From Bacteroidales bacterium UBA1458 (GTDB taxonomy: Bacteria > Bacteroidota > Bacteroidia > Bacteroidales > VadinHA17): 39,989 nucleotides of DNA. The translations under genes and the position numbers were made by a program. The notes beneath the pieces were generated by a model. It worked only from the letters and a program-made list of their open reading frames with translations. It ran no database searches and had not been told where the DNA came from. Positions 23,125 to 31,534 of the stretch are shown piece by piece. Location of the stretch: assembly GCA_002325785.1 (NCBI GenBank), contig DCSU01000143.1:7738-47726 (forward strand), read 5' to 3'. Every line of letters begins with the position of its first letter. Within the stretch, counting starts at the first letter, position 1.

Positions 23125-23874
23125 TTGACTTTTAAGGATCAGATAGATAAGAACAGGCTGCCAGGGCATGTTGCTGTCATTATGGACGGCAACGGACGGT
23201 GGGCGCACAGGAGAGGCAGGGAGAGAATCTTCGGCCATAGCCAGGGCGTCAAAGCCGTACGTAAAACTGTAGAGGCTGCAGCGGAACTGGGGGTGAGGTA
23301 CCTGACCCTATACGCCTTCTCAACTGAAAACTGGAACAGACCCGATGATGAGGTCTCCGCTCTCATGGATCTCATGGTTGAATCAATCAATGATGAGACT
23401 CATACCCTCATTGAAAAACAGATATCACTCAGGGTCATAGGCGATCTGAACCGCCTCTCAGCAAATGTCAGGGAGAGACTATTCGAAACAATGCGGATTA
23501 CCTCGTCAGGCTCACGCATGACGCTGATAGTGGCCCTCAGCTACTCATCACGGTGGGAGATATCCGAGGCTTGCCGCCGCATTGCCCTAGCGGTGAAAGA
23601 GGGCAAAATCAGTACAGGTGATATTAACGAGGAGATGGTGAGCGCCAACCTTGAAACCTCTGACACACCCGATCCTGAACTAATGATCAGAACCAGCGGA
23701 GAGAAACGCATAAGCAACTTCCTCCTGTGGCAGCTGGCTTATGCAGAACTTTATTTTACAGAAAAACTTTGGCCCGATTTTGGTAAGGAGGACTTTTACA
23801 AAGCAGTGGCAGACTTCCAGAAAAGGGAAAGGAGATATGGAAAGACCAGTGAGCAGATCGCTGATAACAGATGA
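23125..23874 (+). CDS. uppS: Isoprenyl (undecaprenyl diphosphate) transferase
   Basis: Extends farnesyl diphosphate with isopentenyl units to undecaprenyl diphosphate, the lipid carrier for peptidoglycan and other envelope glycans. The 249-residue protein has the cis-prenyltransferase motifs: VIMDGNGRWA with catalytic Asp21, TLYAFSTENWNRP, and RTSGEKRISNFLLWQLAYAE. Translation appears to start at TTG (23125), 2 nt below the previous stop; the first internal ATG would remove the catalytic motif. The TGA stop is 1 nt before the first possible bamA ATG. uppS beside bamA is typical for Bacteroidota. Confidence 0.96.
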   Translation: MTFKDQIDKNRLPGHVAVIMDGNGRWAHRRGRERIFGHSQGVKAVRKTVEAAAELGVRYLTLYAFSTENWNRPDDEVSALMDLMVESINDETHTLIEKQISLRVIGDLNRLSANVRERLFETMRITSSGSRMTLIVALSYSSRWEISEACRRIALAVKEGKISTGDINEEMVSANLETSDTPDPELMIRTSGEKRISNFLLWQLAYAELYFTEKLWPDFGKEDFYKAVADFQKRERRYGKTSEQIADNR

Positions 23875-23878
23875 GATG

Positions 23879-26383
23879 ATGAAAGAAAGACCCATGCGGA
23901 TAGTTTCCCTTTTTGCTTTGTTGCTTACAGGGTTGATTGCCACAGCCCAGACAGACGAAAAATATGTTAATTACCTCTACCCGGAAGAATTCACCGTGGC
24001 TGGCATAACCATCTCCGGGGTCAAATTCCTGGAGCCGAATGCCCTCATTGGCATCTCGGGCCTTCGCATTGGCCAGAAGGTCGAGATTCCGGGTGAACAG
24101 ATCACCTCAGCGGTCAGAAAACTGTGGGACCAGGGACTCTTCTCCGATGTCAGGATCACCGTGACTACCAAGGAAGGGGAAAATGTATGGCTTGATATCT
24201 ACCTCCAGGAGAGACCCAGACTCTCATCCCTTAAATTCGAAGGGATAAAAAAGTCGGAAGAGACCGACCTCATTGAGAAACTAAGCCTGCCAAACGGCTC
24301 ACAGGTCACAGCTCACCTGCTCAACAGGGCCGAGCGCACCATCAAAGACCACTATATAGAGAAGGGCTTTCTCAACACAGATGTCAAAATCGTCCAGAAA
24401 GATGACCCTGACATGCCGAACAACGTGGTGCTCAATGTCATCATCAACAAAAACGAAAAGGTCAAGATAGAGCAGATCGAGTTCGTGGGCAATGAATACT
24501 TCGAAGGCAAGCGACTGCGGCGCGTGATGAAAAACACCAAGCAGAAAGACCTTAACATCTTCAAGGGATCAAAATACATTGAAGATAAGCTCGAAGAAGA
24601 CCGCGGCAGCCTGGTTGAGTTCTACAATGAGAACGGGTTCCGCGACTTCCGCATACTGAAAGATTCAACATACGCCCTTGAAGACGGCAGGATAGCCCTG
24701 GTTCTGAAGATCAAAGAGGGTAACCAGTATTATCTGCGGAACGTAGACTGGGTGGGCAACAGCATATATTCAAAGGATCAGCTTAACAGGGTTTTCAACT
24801 TCCCCTCGGGCGAGATCTACAACCAGACAATGATCAACAAGAGGCTCACCGATGATGAGGATGCCGTCAACTCTCTATATCTTAATTATGGTTACCTTTT
24901 CTCAAGGCTTACACCCATTGAAAAGAATGTAGAAGGCGATTCAATTGACCTGGAAGTGCGAATTTTCGAGGGAGACCCGGCCAACCTCAATAATGTGGTC
25001 ATCAGCGGCAACACACGAACCAATGAGCACGTTGCACGTCGTGAGCTCTATACCAATCCCGGCGACCTCTTCAGCAAGGAGAATATAATCCGCTCGGTAA
25101 GACAGGTAGCAGTACTTGGTCACTTTGACCCTGAGAAGATCAACCCGCAGCCCATCCCTGACCAGGTGAACGGCACCGTTGACCTCCTCTATGCACTTGA
25201 GGAGAAAGCCAACGATCAGTTCGAGATCTCGGGAGGCTGGGGGGCAGGCATGCTCGTTGGAACGGTAGGGGTGCGGTTCAATAACTTCGCAATGCGAAAC
25301 TTCTTCAAATGGAAGGAGTGGAGACCATATCCCTCCGGCGACGGCCAGTCGCTGCAGATCAGAGCCCAGTCAAACGGACGCGTCTACCAGTCGTATAACG
25401 TTTCATTCATTGAACCGTGGCTCGGCGGCAAGAAACCGAACACCCTCTCGCTATCAGCCTTTCGCTCACTAATGACCAACGGTTCAAAGAAGGGCGAGGA
25501 TGACAGGCAGTCTATGATCATCGACGGCGGCTCCGTGGGCTTCGGCAAGAGACTGGAATGGCCTGACGACTATTTCTCAGTCTTTTATGAGGGCAGCTAC
25601 CAGAGGTACAGCATGTATAACTATACCTACTACCAGTTCCTCTTTGACAACGGTACCTCAAACCTGGCATCACTCACTGCCAGGCTGACCCGCTTCTCGG
25701 CCGGACCAAACACCATCTTCCCTCGCAGCGGCTCAACATTCTCATTGTCGCTTCAGGCAACACCCCCGTACTCATCAATCAGCGGCAAGGACATGAAAAC
25801 AGAACCTGATGAGGAAAAATACAAGTGGATTGAGTTTTATAAAGTGGTATTCAAGGCCGACTATTATTTCCCGCTCTCGTCTAATGACAAGCTCATCCTT
25901 AACGCCAAGGCTGCATTCGGGTATCTCGGTTTTTACAATAAGGACATCGGTCCCTCACCCTTTGAGAATTTCTACGTGGGCGGCGATGGTATGACGGGGT
26001 ACAGCTTCTACGGCCGTGAGGTCATCGCACTGCGCGGATACACCAACGGATCGCTCACCCCCACGGTGCTTAAGGAAGGCAGGGTTGTTGAAGCAGGTAA
26101 CGTTTATTCAAAACTGACGCTTGAGCTGCGTTACCCGATCTCCCTCAACCCGCAGGCAACAATCTACGGACTCGCATTCCTTGAGGCCGGGAAAGCCTGG
26201 TATGAAATCAAAGATTACAATCCCTTTAAGATGAACCGCTCCGCGGGGATAGGCCTGAGAGCCAACCTGCCGATGTTCGGTCTCCTGGGAATAGACTGGG
26301 GCTACGGGTTTGACCCTGCAGTGTCCGGACGGGCAGATGATTCCGGAAGCCAGTTCCACTTCGTAATAGGTCAGCAATTCTAG
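23879..26383 (+). CDS. bamA: Outer membrane protein assembly factor BamA
   Basis: BamA folds beta-barrel proteins into the outer membrane. About 834 residues from the ATG at 23879. Other ATGs lie at 23876 and 23894, and the last is right before the hydrophobic signal peptide. Five POTRA repeats fill roughly 40-430 (for example GLRIGQKVEIPGEQI, FVGNEYFEGKRLRRV, VVISGNTRTNEHVARRELY). The C-terminal half is a 16-strand barrel with an ALRGYTNGS sequence, the lid-loop RGF/RGY motif, and a final aromatic FHFVIGQQF strand. A longer in-frame ORF runs back into uppS and is not the real start. Confidence 0.95.
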   Translation: MKERPMRIVSLFALLLTGLIATAQTDEKYVNYLYPEEFTVAGITISGVKFLEPNALIGISGLRIGQKVEIPGEQITSAVRKLWDQGLFSDVRITVTTKEGENVWLDIYLQERPRLSSLKFEGIKKSEETDLIEKLSLPNGSQVTAHLLNRAERTIKDHYIEKGFLNTDVKIVQKDDPDMPNNVVLNVIINKNEKVKIEQIEFVGNEYFEGKRLRRVMKNTKQKDLNIFKGSKYIEDKLEEDRGSLVEFYNENGFRDFRILKDSTYALEDGRIALVLKIKEGNQYYLRNVDWVGNSIYSKDQLNRVFNFPSGEIYNQTMINKRLTDDEDAVNSLYLNYGYLFSRLTPIEKNVEGDSIDLEVRIFEGDPANLNNVVISGNTRTNEHVARRELYTNPGDLFSKENIIRSVRQVAVLGHFDPEKINPQPIPDQVNGTVDLLYALEEKANDQFEISGGWGAGMLVGTVGVRFNNFAMRNFFKWKEWRPYPSGDGQSLQIRAQSNGRVYQSYNVSFIEPWLGGKKPNTLSLSAFRSLMTNGSKKGEDDRQSMIIDGGSVGFGKRLEWPDDYFSVFYEGSYQRYSMYNYTYYQFLFDNGTSNLASLTARLTRFSAGPNTIFPRSGSTFSLSLQATPPYSSISGKDMKTEPDEEKYKWIEFYKVVFKADYYFPLSSNDKLILNAKAAFGYLGFYNKDIGPSPFENFYVGGDGMTGYSFYGREVIALRGYTNGSLTPTVLKEGRVVEAGNVYSKLTLELRYPISLNPQATIYGLAFLEAGKAWYEIKDYNPFKMNRSAGIGLRANLPMFGLLGIDWGYGFDPAVSGRADDSGSQFHFVIGQQF

Positions 26384-26410
26384 AAAAGATAACAATCAAA
26401 CAAAAATGCT

Positions 26411-26926
26411 ATGAGGAAGATCATTATCATGACAGTACTGGTGCTCACCGCTTCTTTCAGCGGGATGGCACAAAAGTTCGCTTTCGTTGACAGCGAATAT
26501 ATAAGGAACAACATACCCGCCTTTACGGCAGCCCAGCAGCAGCTTGACAAACTGTCTGAAGGATGGGAAAAAGAGGTGGCTGATGGCTATGCAGCTGTTG
26601 AACAGTTGTACAAGGATTACCAGGCAGAGGTGGTGCTTCTGTCACAGGACCAGAAGAAGAAAAGAGAAGAGGCTATCATTGCCAGGGAGAAAGAGGTGAA
26701 AGACCTTCAGAATACCTATTTTGGCATGGAGGGCGAACTCTACAAGAAACGCGAGGAGCTCGTCAAACCTATCCAGGACGAGATACTGAAGGCTATCAAG
26801 GAGATATCCGTAGAGGGCAGCTATGCAGTCATCTTTGACACCTCAGCCGGATCAAACATACTGTTCGCCAACCCCAGGTATGACCTCTCAGATCAGGTAT
26901 TACAGAAGTTAGGTTATAAGAATTAA
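26411..26926 (+). CDS. OmpH/Skp-family periplasmic chaperone (first copy)
   Basis: The 171-residue protein has a signal peptide to about SGMAQ, then the Skp start KFAFVDSEYIRNNIPAFTAAQQQLDKL. A long coiled-coil arm rich in Lys, Glu and Gln spans about 45-130, and the chain returns in a short beta segment (YAVIFDTSAGSNILFANPRYDLSDQV). Skp trimers hold unfolded outer-membrane proteins in the periplasm and deliver them to BamA, the gene just upstream. A second OmpH gene follows, as in most Bacteroidota. The name skp is used for E. coli; I leave the symbol empty because copies are not equivalent. Confidence 0.9.
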   Translation: MRKIIIMTVLVLTASFSGMAQKFAFVDSEYIRNNIPAFTAAQQQLDKLSEGWEKEVADGYAAVEQLYKDYQAEVVLLSQDQKKKREEAIIAREKEVKDLQNTYFGMEGELYKKREELVKPIQDEILKAIKEISVEGSYAVIFDTSAGSNILFANPRYDLSDQVLQKLGYKN

Positions 26927-26931
26927 ATAAT

Positions 26932-26939
26932 TACATTTG
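26932..26939 (+). promoter_or_regulatory. Candidate -7 box for the second OmpH gene
   Basis: TACATTTG fits TAnnTTTG and lies 26 nt upstream of the second OmpH ATG, in the short gap after the first OmpH stop. It suggests that the second copy can be transcribed on its own. Confidence 0.5.
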
Positions 26940-26964
26940 CACGATTAAATTGAAAAACAAGACG

Positions 26965-27477
26965 ATGAAGAAAGTATTTGGTATACTCCTGTTTGCTGCA
27001 CTGTTGTTTACAGCACAGGAAGGATTTGCACAGTCATTCAAGACAGGCCACATCAACAGGGATGACATCATAATGACAATGCCTGAGTATGACACAGCTA
27101 TGAAACAGTATAATGCATACGGCCAGGAGCTGACAAATGCTCTGGAGCTAATGCAGGTTGAGTACAACAATAAGCTTGACCAGTACGTGAAGGACAGCAA
27201 GACCCTCACTGATCTGGTGAAGGCCAACAAGGAGCAGGAACTCGCTGACATGCAGAACCGCATCAACAACTTCCAGCAGCAGGCTCAGACACAGCTTCAG
27301 GACAAGCAGGCTGAGCTTCTTAATCCAATAATTGAGAAGGTTACACAGGCTATCAACGCCGTTTCCAAGGAGGGAGGATTCATATATATTTATGATATCC
27401 GCACCCTGGTATATGTTGATACTGTGAAGAGCACTGACATCAGCCCGCTGGTGAAAGCGAAGCTTGGGGTCAAGTAA
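26965..27477 (+). CDS. OmpH/Skp-family periplasmic chaperone (second copy)
   Basis: 170 residues from the ATG at 26965; an upstream TTG at 26950 is not favoured because it puts five extra residues before the signal peptide. Signal peptide to about GFAQ, then FKTGHINRDDIIMTMPEYDTAM and a coiled-coil with frequent Gln (NNFQQQAQTQLQDKQAELLNP), then a beta end (GGFIYIYDIRTLVYVDT). It is a diverged paralogue of the preceding gene; the two differ in the arm and probably in clients. A hairpin terminator follows its stop. Confidence 0.9.
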   Translation: MKKVFGILLFAALLFTAQEGFAQSFKTGHINRDDIIMTMPEYDTAMKQYNAYGQELTNALELMQVEYNNKLDQYVKDSKTLTDLVKANKEQELADMQNRINNFQQQAQTQLQDKQAELLNPIIEKVTQAINAVSKEGGFIYIYDIRTLVYVDTVKSTDISPLVKAKLGVK

Positions 27478-27500
27478 CTCAGACTGAACAGTAATAATAT

Positions 27501-27530
27501 GGCTGCTCATCTGACGGGCAGCCTTTATTT
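27501..27530 (+). terminator. Intrinsic terminator after the OmpH pair
   Basis: GGCTGC (27501-27506) pairs with GCAGCC (27518-27523) over an 11-nt loop, followed by TTTATTTT. The stem is short but the T-rich tail supports termination, partly separating the chaperones from murI 17 nt below. Confidence 0.6.
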
Positions 27531-27539
27531 TAGATCATT

Positions 27540-28346
27540 ATGGAAGCCAGGAACCGCCCAATAGGCGTATTTGACTCAGGTGTTGGGGGCCTCACGGTGG
27601 CACATGCCATCAGGCAGACCCTGCCGGGTGAACGCATTATCTACTTCGGAGATACAGCTCACCTGCCATACGGCGATAAGTCGGAGGAGGCAATCAGAAG
27701 CTACTCGAGGCGCATAACGGAGTTCCTGATCGGGTACGACGCCAAGCTGGTTCTCATAGCGTGCAACTCCGCCTCGGCCTCGGCCTATGAAAGCCTCCTT
27801 GAGGAGTTTGGCGACAGGATACTAATCCTCGATGTGATCAACCCGGTGGTTGAATATGTCTCAGCCCGCAATTACGGGAAGCTTGGCGTCATCGGGACCA
27901 AGCGGACAATCAGCTCAGGCACCTATGAGAAGAAGATTCACCAGGCCGCTCCGTCAACCTCTGTGGTATCTCTGGCCACCCCGCTGCTTGTTCCAATGAT
28001 TGAGGAGGGTTTCATCTTTGATGACATCAGCAACGCCATTATACGTACTTATCTTTCAGACAGCAGGTTGCAGCAGCTTAACGCACTGATACTGGGATGC
28101 ACTCATTACCCCATCATCCGCAACCAGATAAGCAAGTTCTTTAACTTTGACGTTGAGGTGGTTGACTCTGCGCGCATCGTGGCATCCAGGCTGAAGGAGA
28201 CACTCATCAGGCATGATCTGGTCAACACCGGCGGCACCGGTGAGGATCTCTTTTTCGTTTCTGACTACACCGAATATTTCGAGAAGATCGCCAGGATGTT
28301 CTTCGAAAGCACCATCAACCTTCAGAAGGCTGACATCTGGTCATGA
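27540..28346 (+). CDS. murI: Glutamate racemase
   Basis: Converts L-glutamate to D-glutamate for peptidoglycan. The 268-residue protein has the family pattern: GVFDSGVGGLTVAHAI at the start, YFGDTAHLPYG, catalytic Cys75 in IACNSASA, and Cys187 in LGCTHYP as the second base. Most homologues have Thr in the first motif (CNT); Ser here should be functionally equivalent. Its position after bamA and the OmpH genes continues the envelope theme. The following ~240 bp to korA carry imperfect repeats and a palindrome but no gene. Confidence 0.96.
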   Translation: MEARNRPIGVFDSGVGGLTVAHAIRQTLPGERIIYFGDTAHLPYGDKSEEAIRSYSRRITEFLIGYDAKLVLIACNSASASAYESLLEEFGDRILILDVINPVVEYVSARNYGKLGVIGTKRTISSGTYEKKIHQAAPSTSVVSLATPLLVPMIEEGFIFDDISNAIIRTYLSDSRLQQLNALILGCTHYPIIRNQISKFFNFDVEVVDSARIVASRLKETLIRHDLVNTGGTGEDLFFVSDYTEYFEKIARMFFESTINLQKADIWS

Positions 28347-28354
28347 TACCGGTA

Positions 28355-28426
28355 CGGTAACCATGGGTCGTGGAACAGCTCCGGCAACCTTGCGGCTTGA
28401 AACAGCTCTGGTAACCATGCAACGCC
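28355..28426 (+). repeat. Imperfect tandem repeat of about 27 bp, 2.7 copies
   Basis: Units begin at 28355, 28381 and 28408. Each contains a variant of CGGTAACCATG and the first two end in GAACAGCT or GAAACAGCT. They lie just past the murI stop. A reading frame runs through them but it overlaps murI and has no good start, so they appear to be non-coding. Confidence 0.55.
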
Positions 28427-28499
28427 ACTCTCCGGTGCCCGGATATCTGCCTGCTGATAAATCATTTAACCGGCCATGACAAACATGACCAAAATCATA

Positions 28500-28521
28500 C
28501 AGTAATACCAGTGTATTACTG
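28500..28521. promoter_or_regulatory. 9-bp inverted repeat (possible operator) upstream of korA
   Basis: CAGTAATAC at 28500-28508 is mirrored by GTATTACTG at 28513-28521 with 4 nt between. It lies 66 nt upstream of the korA ATG and has no U-tract, so a regulator-binding palindrome is more likely than a terminator. The rest of 28347-28587 has a short repeat and nothing else clear. Confidence 0.5.
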
Positions 28522-28587
28522 AACTTAGCTTCATCAAACAGGTGATTATTTTAAAGTACTAATCAAAACAAATACGTGACTAACATC

Positions 28588-30432
28588 ATGGGAAAAAGAT
28601 CAAAGGTCATTGAGAGAGATACGGTGGTAATCAAGTTCTCCGGCGACTCCGGCGACGGCATGCAGCTTACCGGCACCCTCTTCTCCAATACGTCTGCCCT
28701 GTTCGGACATGACATTTCCACCTTCCCCGATTACCCGGCAGAGATAAGGGCTCCGCAGGGTACCGTTGGAGGCGTCTCCGGCTTCCAGGTACATATTGGT
28801 CATAAGCTGGTCAACACACCCGGCGACTTTGCCGATGTCCTCGTGGCGATGAATCCCGCTGCCATTCGTGCCAACGCACGCTGGCTCAGGAAGGGCTCAA
28901 CCATTATATATGACTCCGATAACTTCACGGAAAAGCATATACAGCGTGCAGGCTACAAGGAAGATCCCTTCAAGGAAGACAAGCTTGATGACATGAATCT
29001 CATCGGTGCACCCATCAGCTCACTTGTGAAGGAGGCACTCAAGGGGATGGATATTGACCCCAAGTCAGTTCTCAGGACCAAGAATATGTTTGCCCTAGGC
29101 ATGGTCTATTGGCTATTCGACAGCAAACTCAAATACACCGAAGACTTTATTGAGGACAAGTTCGGCAAGAAGCCCCTGGTGGCAGAAGCCAACAGCAAGG
29201 TTCTGAGGGCCGGTTACTACTATGCCGAAACCATTGAGGCGCTCACACCTTCATACCATGTCAGTCCGGCTCCTATAGCCAAAGGAACCTACCGCAACAT
29301 CAACGGCAACCAGGCAATCTCATGGGGACTGCTCGCCGCCGCCGAGAAGGCTGGTCTCAAGCTCTTCATAGGCTCATACCCCATCACCCCCGCCACCGGT
29401 ATTCTTGAGGAGCTGGCTCTGCGGAAAGACCTGGGTGTTAAGAGCCTGCAGGCTGAGGATGAGATTGCCGGTATCTGCACAGCCATTGGCGCCAGCTTCA
29501 CCGGCCGCCTTGCCGTCACATCAACCTCCGGACCGGGCCTCGCACTCAAGTCCGAGGCCCTGAACCTGGCAGTGATGACGGAACTGCCGCTTGTGGTGAT
29601 AGACGTGCAGAGAGGAGGCCCCTCAACCGGACTCCCTACCAAGACCGAGCAGTCCGACCTCTGGCAAGCCCTCTACGGCCGTAACGGCGAAAGCCCCGTG
29701 CCGGTGATAGCTGCAGGCACACCATGTGACTGCTTTACCTTTGCATTCCAGGCAGCGAAGATAGCCGTGGAATATATGACGCCGGTAATACTTCTTTCCG
29801 ACAGCTACCTGGCTAACGGCTCCGAGCCATGGAAGATTCCTTCAATGAAGGATATGCCTTCCATTACCGTCCCGTGGGCCGTCAAGACTGACAAAGATTA
29901 CCTGCCTTACGAAAGAGACCCGAAAAACCTCGCCCGCAAGTGGGCAGTACCCGGAACACCGGGCCTCGAACATCGCATCGGCGGACTCGAGAAGACCATC
30001 AAGGGCAGCGTCTCATACACTCCCGAGAACCATGAGTATATGGTTAAAATGCGCGATGAAAAAGTTGAACGTGTCGTAAACGATGTGCCTGACCTTCAGG
30101 TCCTCGGAAAGAAAACCGGCGAGCTTCTCGTCATAGGCTGGGGCAGCACATACGGGCCAATCTATACCGCAGTCAGCGAACTGCAGGATGAGGGATTTAA
30201 TGTATCGGCAGCACACTTTAACTATATCAGACCCCTGCCAAAAAACACCGCGAAGGTGTTCAAAGCTTATAAGAAGCTGGTTGTCTGTGAACTCAACACC
30301 GGGCAGTTCGCCAACTACCTGCGGATGAAACACCAGAAGTTCGACTATCATCAGTATAACAAGATACAGGGACTTCCATTCACCATAGGAGAGATTAAAG
30401 ATTATTGTAAAAAATTGCTGGAGGGTAAATAA
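28588..30432 (+). CDS. korA: 2-oxoacid:ferredoxin oxidoreductase, alpha subunit (gamma-alpha fusion)
   Basis: Part of the enzyme that interconverts 2-oxoglutarate (or another 2-oxoacid) and its acyl-CoA with ferredoxin and CoA. About 614 residues from the ATG at 28588; a GTG at 28576 is possible. The gamma domain (about 10-190) holds IKFSGDSGDGMQLTG. The alpha/pyrimidine-binding domain (about 230-600) holds GSYPITPATGILEELA, TSTSGPGLALKSEALNLA and the VDVQRGGPSTGLPTKTEQSD loop. This fused gamma-alpha layout is typical of KorA/OorA in Bacteroidota. The beta subunit gene follows after 1 nt. Substrate is inferred as 2-oxoglutarate from family membership; pyruvate-type enzymes usually have four domains in one chain. 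Confidence 0.92.
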   Translation: MGKRSKVIERDTVVIKFSGDSGDGMQLTGTLFSNTSALFGHDISTFPDYPAEIRAPQGTVGGVSGFQVHIGHKLVNTPGDFADVLVAMNPAAIRANARWLRKGSTIIYDSDNFTEKHIQRAGYKEDPFKEDKLDDMNLIGAPISSLVKEALKGMDIDPKSVLRTKNMFALGMVYWLFDSKLKYTEDFIEDKFGKKPLVAEANSKVLRAGYYYAETIEALTPSYHVSPAPIAKGTYRNINGNQAISWGLLAAAEKAGLKLFIGSYPITPATGILEELALRKDLGVKSLQAEDEIAGICTAIGASFTGRLAVTSTSGPGLALKSEALNLAVMTELPLVVIDVQRGGPSTGLPTKTEQSDLWQALYGRNGESPVPVIAAGTPCDCFTFAFQAAKIAVEYMTPVILLSDSYLANGSEPWKIPSMKDMPSITVPWAVKTDKDYLPYERDPKNLARKWAVPGTPGLEHRIGGLEKTIKGSVSYTPENHEYMVKMRDEKVERVVNDVPDLQVLGKKTGELLVIGWGSTYGPIYTAVSELQDEGFNVSAAHFNYIRPLPKNTAKVFKAYKKLVVCELNTGQFANYLRMKHQKFDYHQYNKIQGLPFTIGEIKDYCKKLLEGK

Positions 30433-30433
30433 C

Positions 30434-31456
30434 ATGGCTGAAACAAGTAACAACCACTACGTTGCAAAGGACTTCAAGAGCGACCAGGAAGTAAGATGGT
30501 GTCCGGGCTGCGGTGACCACGGGATACTCTCCTCACTGCAGAAAACACTCGCTGAACTGGATATTCCCAAGGAAAAATATGTATTCGTCTCAGGCATAGG
30601 ATGCTCGTCGCGCCTGCCCTATTATATGAATACATACGGTTTCCATGGCATCCACGGCAGGGCTGCCGCCATTGCCACAGGGGTAAAGATTGCCAACCCT
30701 GACCTCATGGTCTGGGAGATGACCGGTGACGGAGACGCGCTGGCAATTGGCGGTAACCACTACATCCATGCGATAAGGCGCAACATAGACATCAAGATAA
30801 TCCTCTTCAACAATGAGATATACGGACTCACCAAAGGTCAGTATTCTCCTACATCGAAGAAGGGTCTGGTTACAAAAACTTCGCCTTACGGAACCATTGA
30901 AGAGGCCTTTAAGATAGGCGAACTGACCATTGGCGCCAACGGACGCTTCTTTGCCCGCACGGTCGACTATAACCTGGCGCTCTCCAACGAGGTCTATAAG
31001 GAGGCTGCAGCTTTCCACGGCACGGCTGTGGTGGAGGTTATCCAGAACTGCGTCATCTTCAATGACGGAGCCCATGATGCCATCACCAACAAGGAGACAA
31101 GGGATGACAATACCATTGTGCTGCATCACGGCCAGCCGATGATCTTCGGCAAAAACCGCGACAAGGGCATCATCCTGGTGAACCTCAAATTGAAGGTAGT
31201 CAGACTGGGTGAAGGAGGCATTACGGAGAAGGACCTGCTTGTTCATGATGCCCATGAACCTAATCCCGGAATCCACTACAGGCTTGCCGGCATGACCTAT
31301 CCGGAATATCCGGTGGCCCTGGGCGTAATCAGGGCTATCAACGCCCAGACTTATGACGGAGCCATGCTTGAACAGCACGAAAAGGTGCAGGCATCATCAA
31401 AAATAAAGTCTGTTGATGACCTGCTGATGAGCGGATCAACCTGGACGGTAAAGTAA
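30434..31456 (+). CDS. korB: 2-oxoacid:ferredoxin oxidoreductase, beta subunit
   Basis: Thiamine diphosphate-binding subunit, 340 residues. The WCPGCGDHGIL motif near residues 18-28 and VSGIGCSSRLPYY supply cluster and substrate parts. The GDGDALAIGGNHYIHAIRRN stretch is the TPP/Mg signature, and NNEIYGLTKGQYSPTS closes it. It starts 1 nt after korA, so the two are co-translated, and ends 78 nt before the next gene, which has its own likely promoter. Together with KorA it would feed reduced ferredoxin or run reductively in a partial TCA cycle. A long antisense ORF over this gene is a shadow. Confidence 0.94.
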   Translation: MAETSNNHYVAKDFKSDQEVRWCPGCGDHGILSSLQKTLAELDIPKEKYVFVSGIGCSSRLPYYMNTYGFHGIHGRAAAIATGVKIANPDLMVWEMTGDGDALAIGGNHYIHAIRRNIDIKIILFNNEIYGLTKGQYSPTSKKGLVTKTSPYGTIEEAFKIGELTIGANGRFFARTVDYNLALSNEVYKEAAAFHGTAVVEVIQNCVIFNDGAHDAITNKETRDDNTIVLHHGQPMIFGKNRDKGIILVNLKLKVVRLGEGGITEKDLLVHDAHEPNPGIHYRLAGMTYPEYPVALGVIRAINAQTYDGAMLEQHEKVQASSKIKSVDDLLMSGSTWTVK

Positions 31457-31501
31457 ACGGAGCATTGCCCGTCCCGGGCTAACTATCTTAATCTATTTTA
31501 C

Positions 31502-31509
31502 TAATTTTG
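31502..31509 (+). promoter_or_regulatory. Candidate -7 box for the sensor/ATP-grasp gene
   Basis: TAATTTTG fits TAnnTTTG and is 26 nt upstream of the ATG at 31535. No convincing -33 is seen. It would let the large gene be expressed separately from korAB. Confidence 0.45.
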
Positions 31510-31534
31510 GCACCAGAAATTATCTGACGCCTGA

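Noticed and set aside
23741..23878. Extended N-terminus of BamA inside uppS
   Set aside because: The extra residues precede a normal signal peptide and are a frame shadow of uppS.
28213..28479. 88-codon frame covering the murI end and the 27-bp repeats
   Set aside because: It overlaps murI in another frame and its start has no support; the repeats appear non-coding.
30590..31378. 262-codon open frame on the minus strand opposite korB
   Set aside because: It lies wholly inside a well-supported gene, has no recognisable domain and no promoter; a codon-bias shadow.
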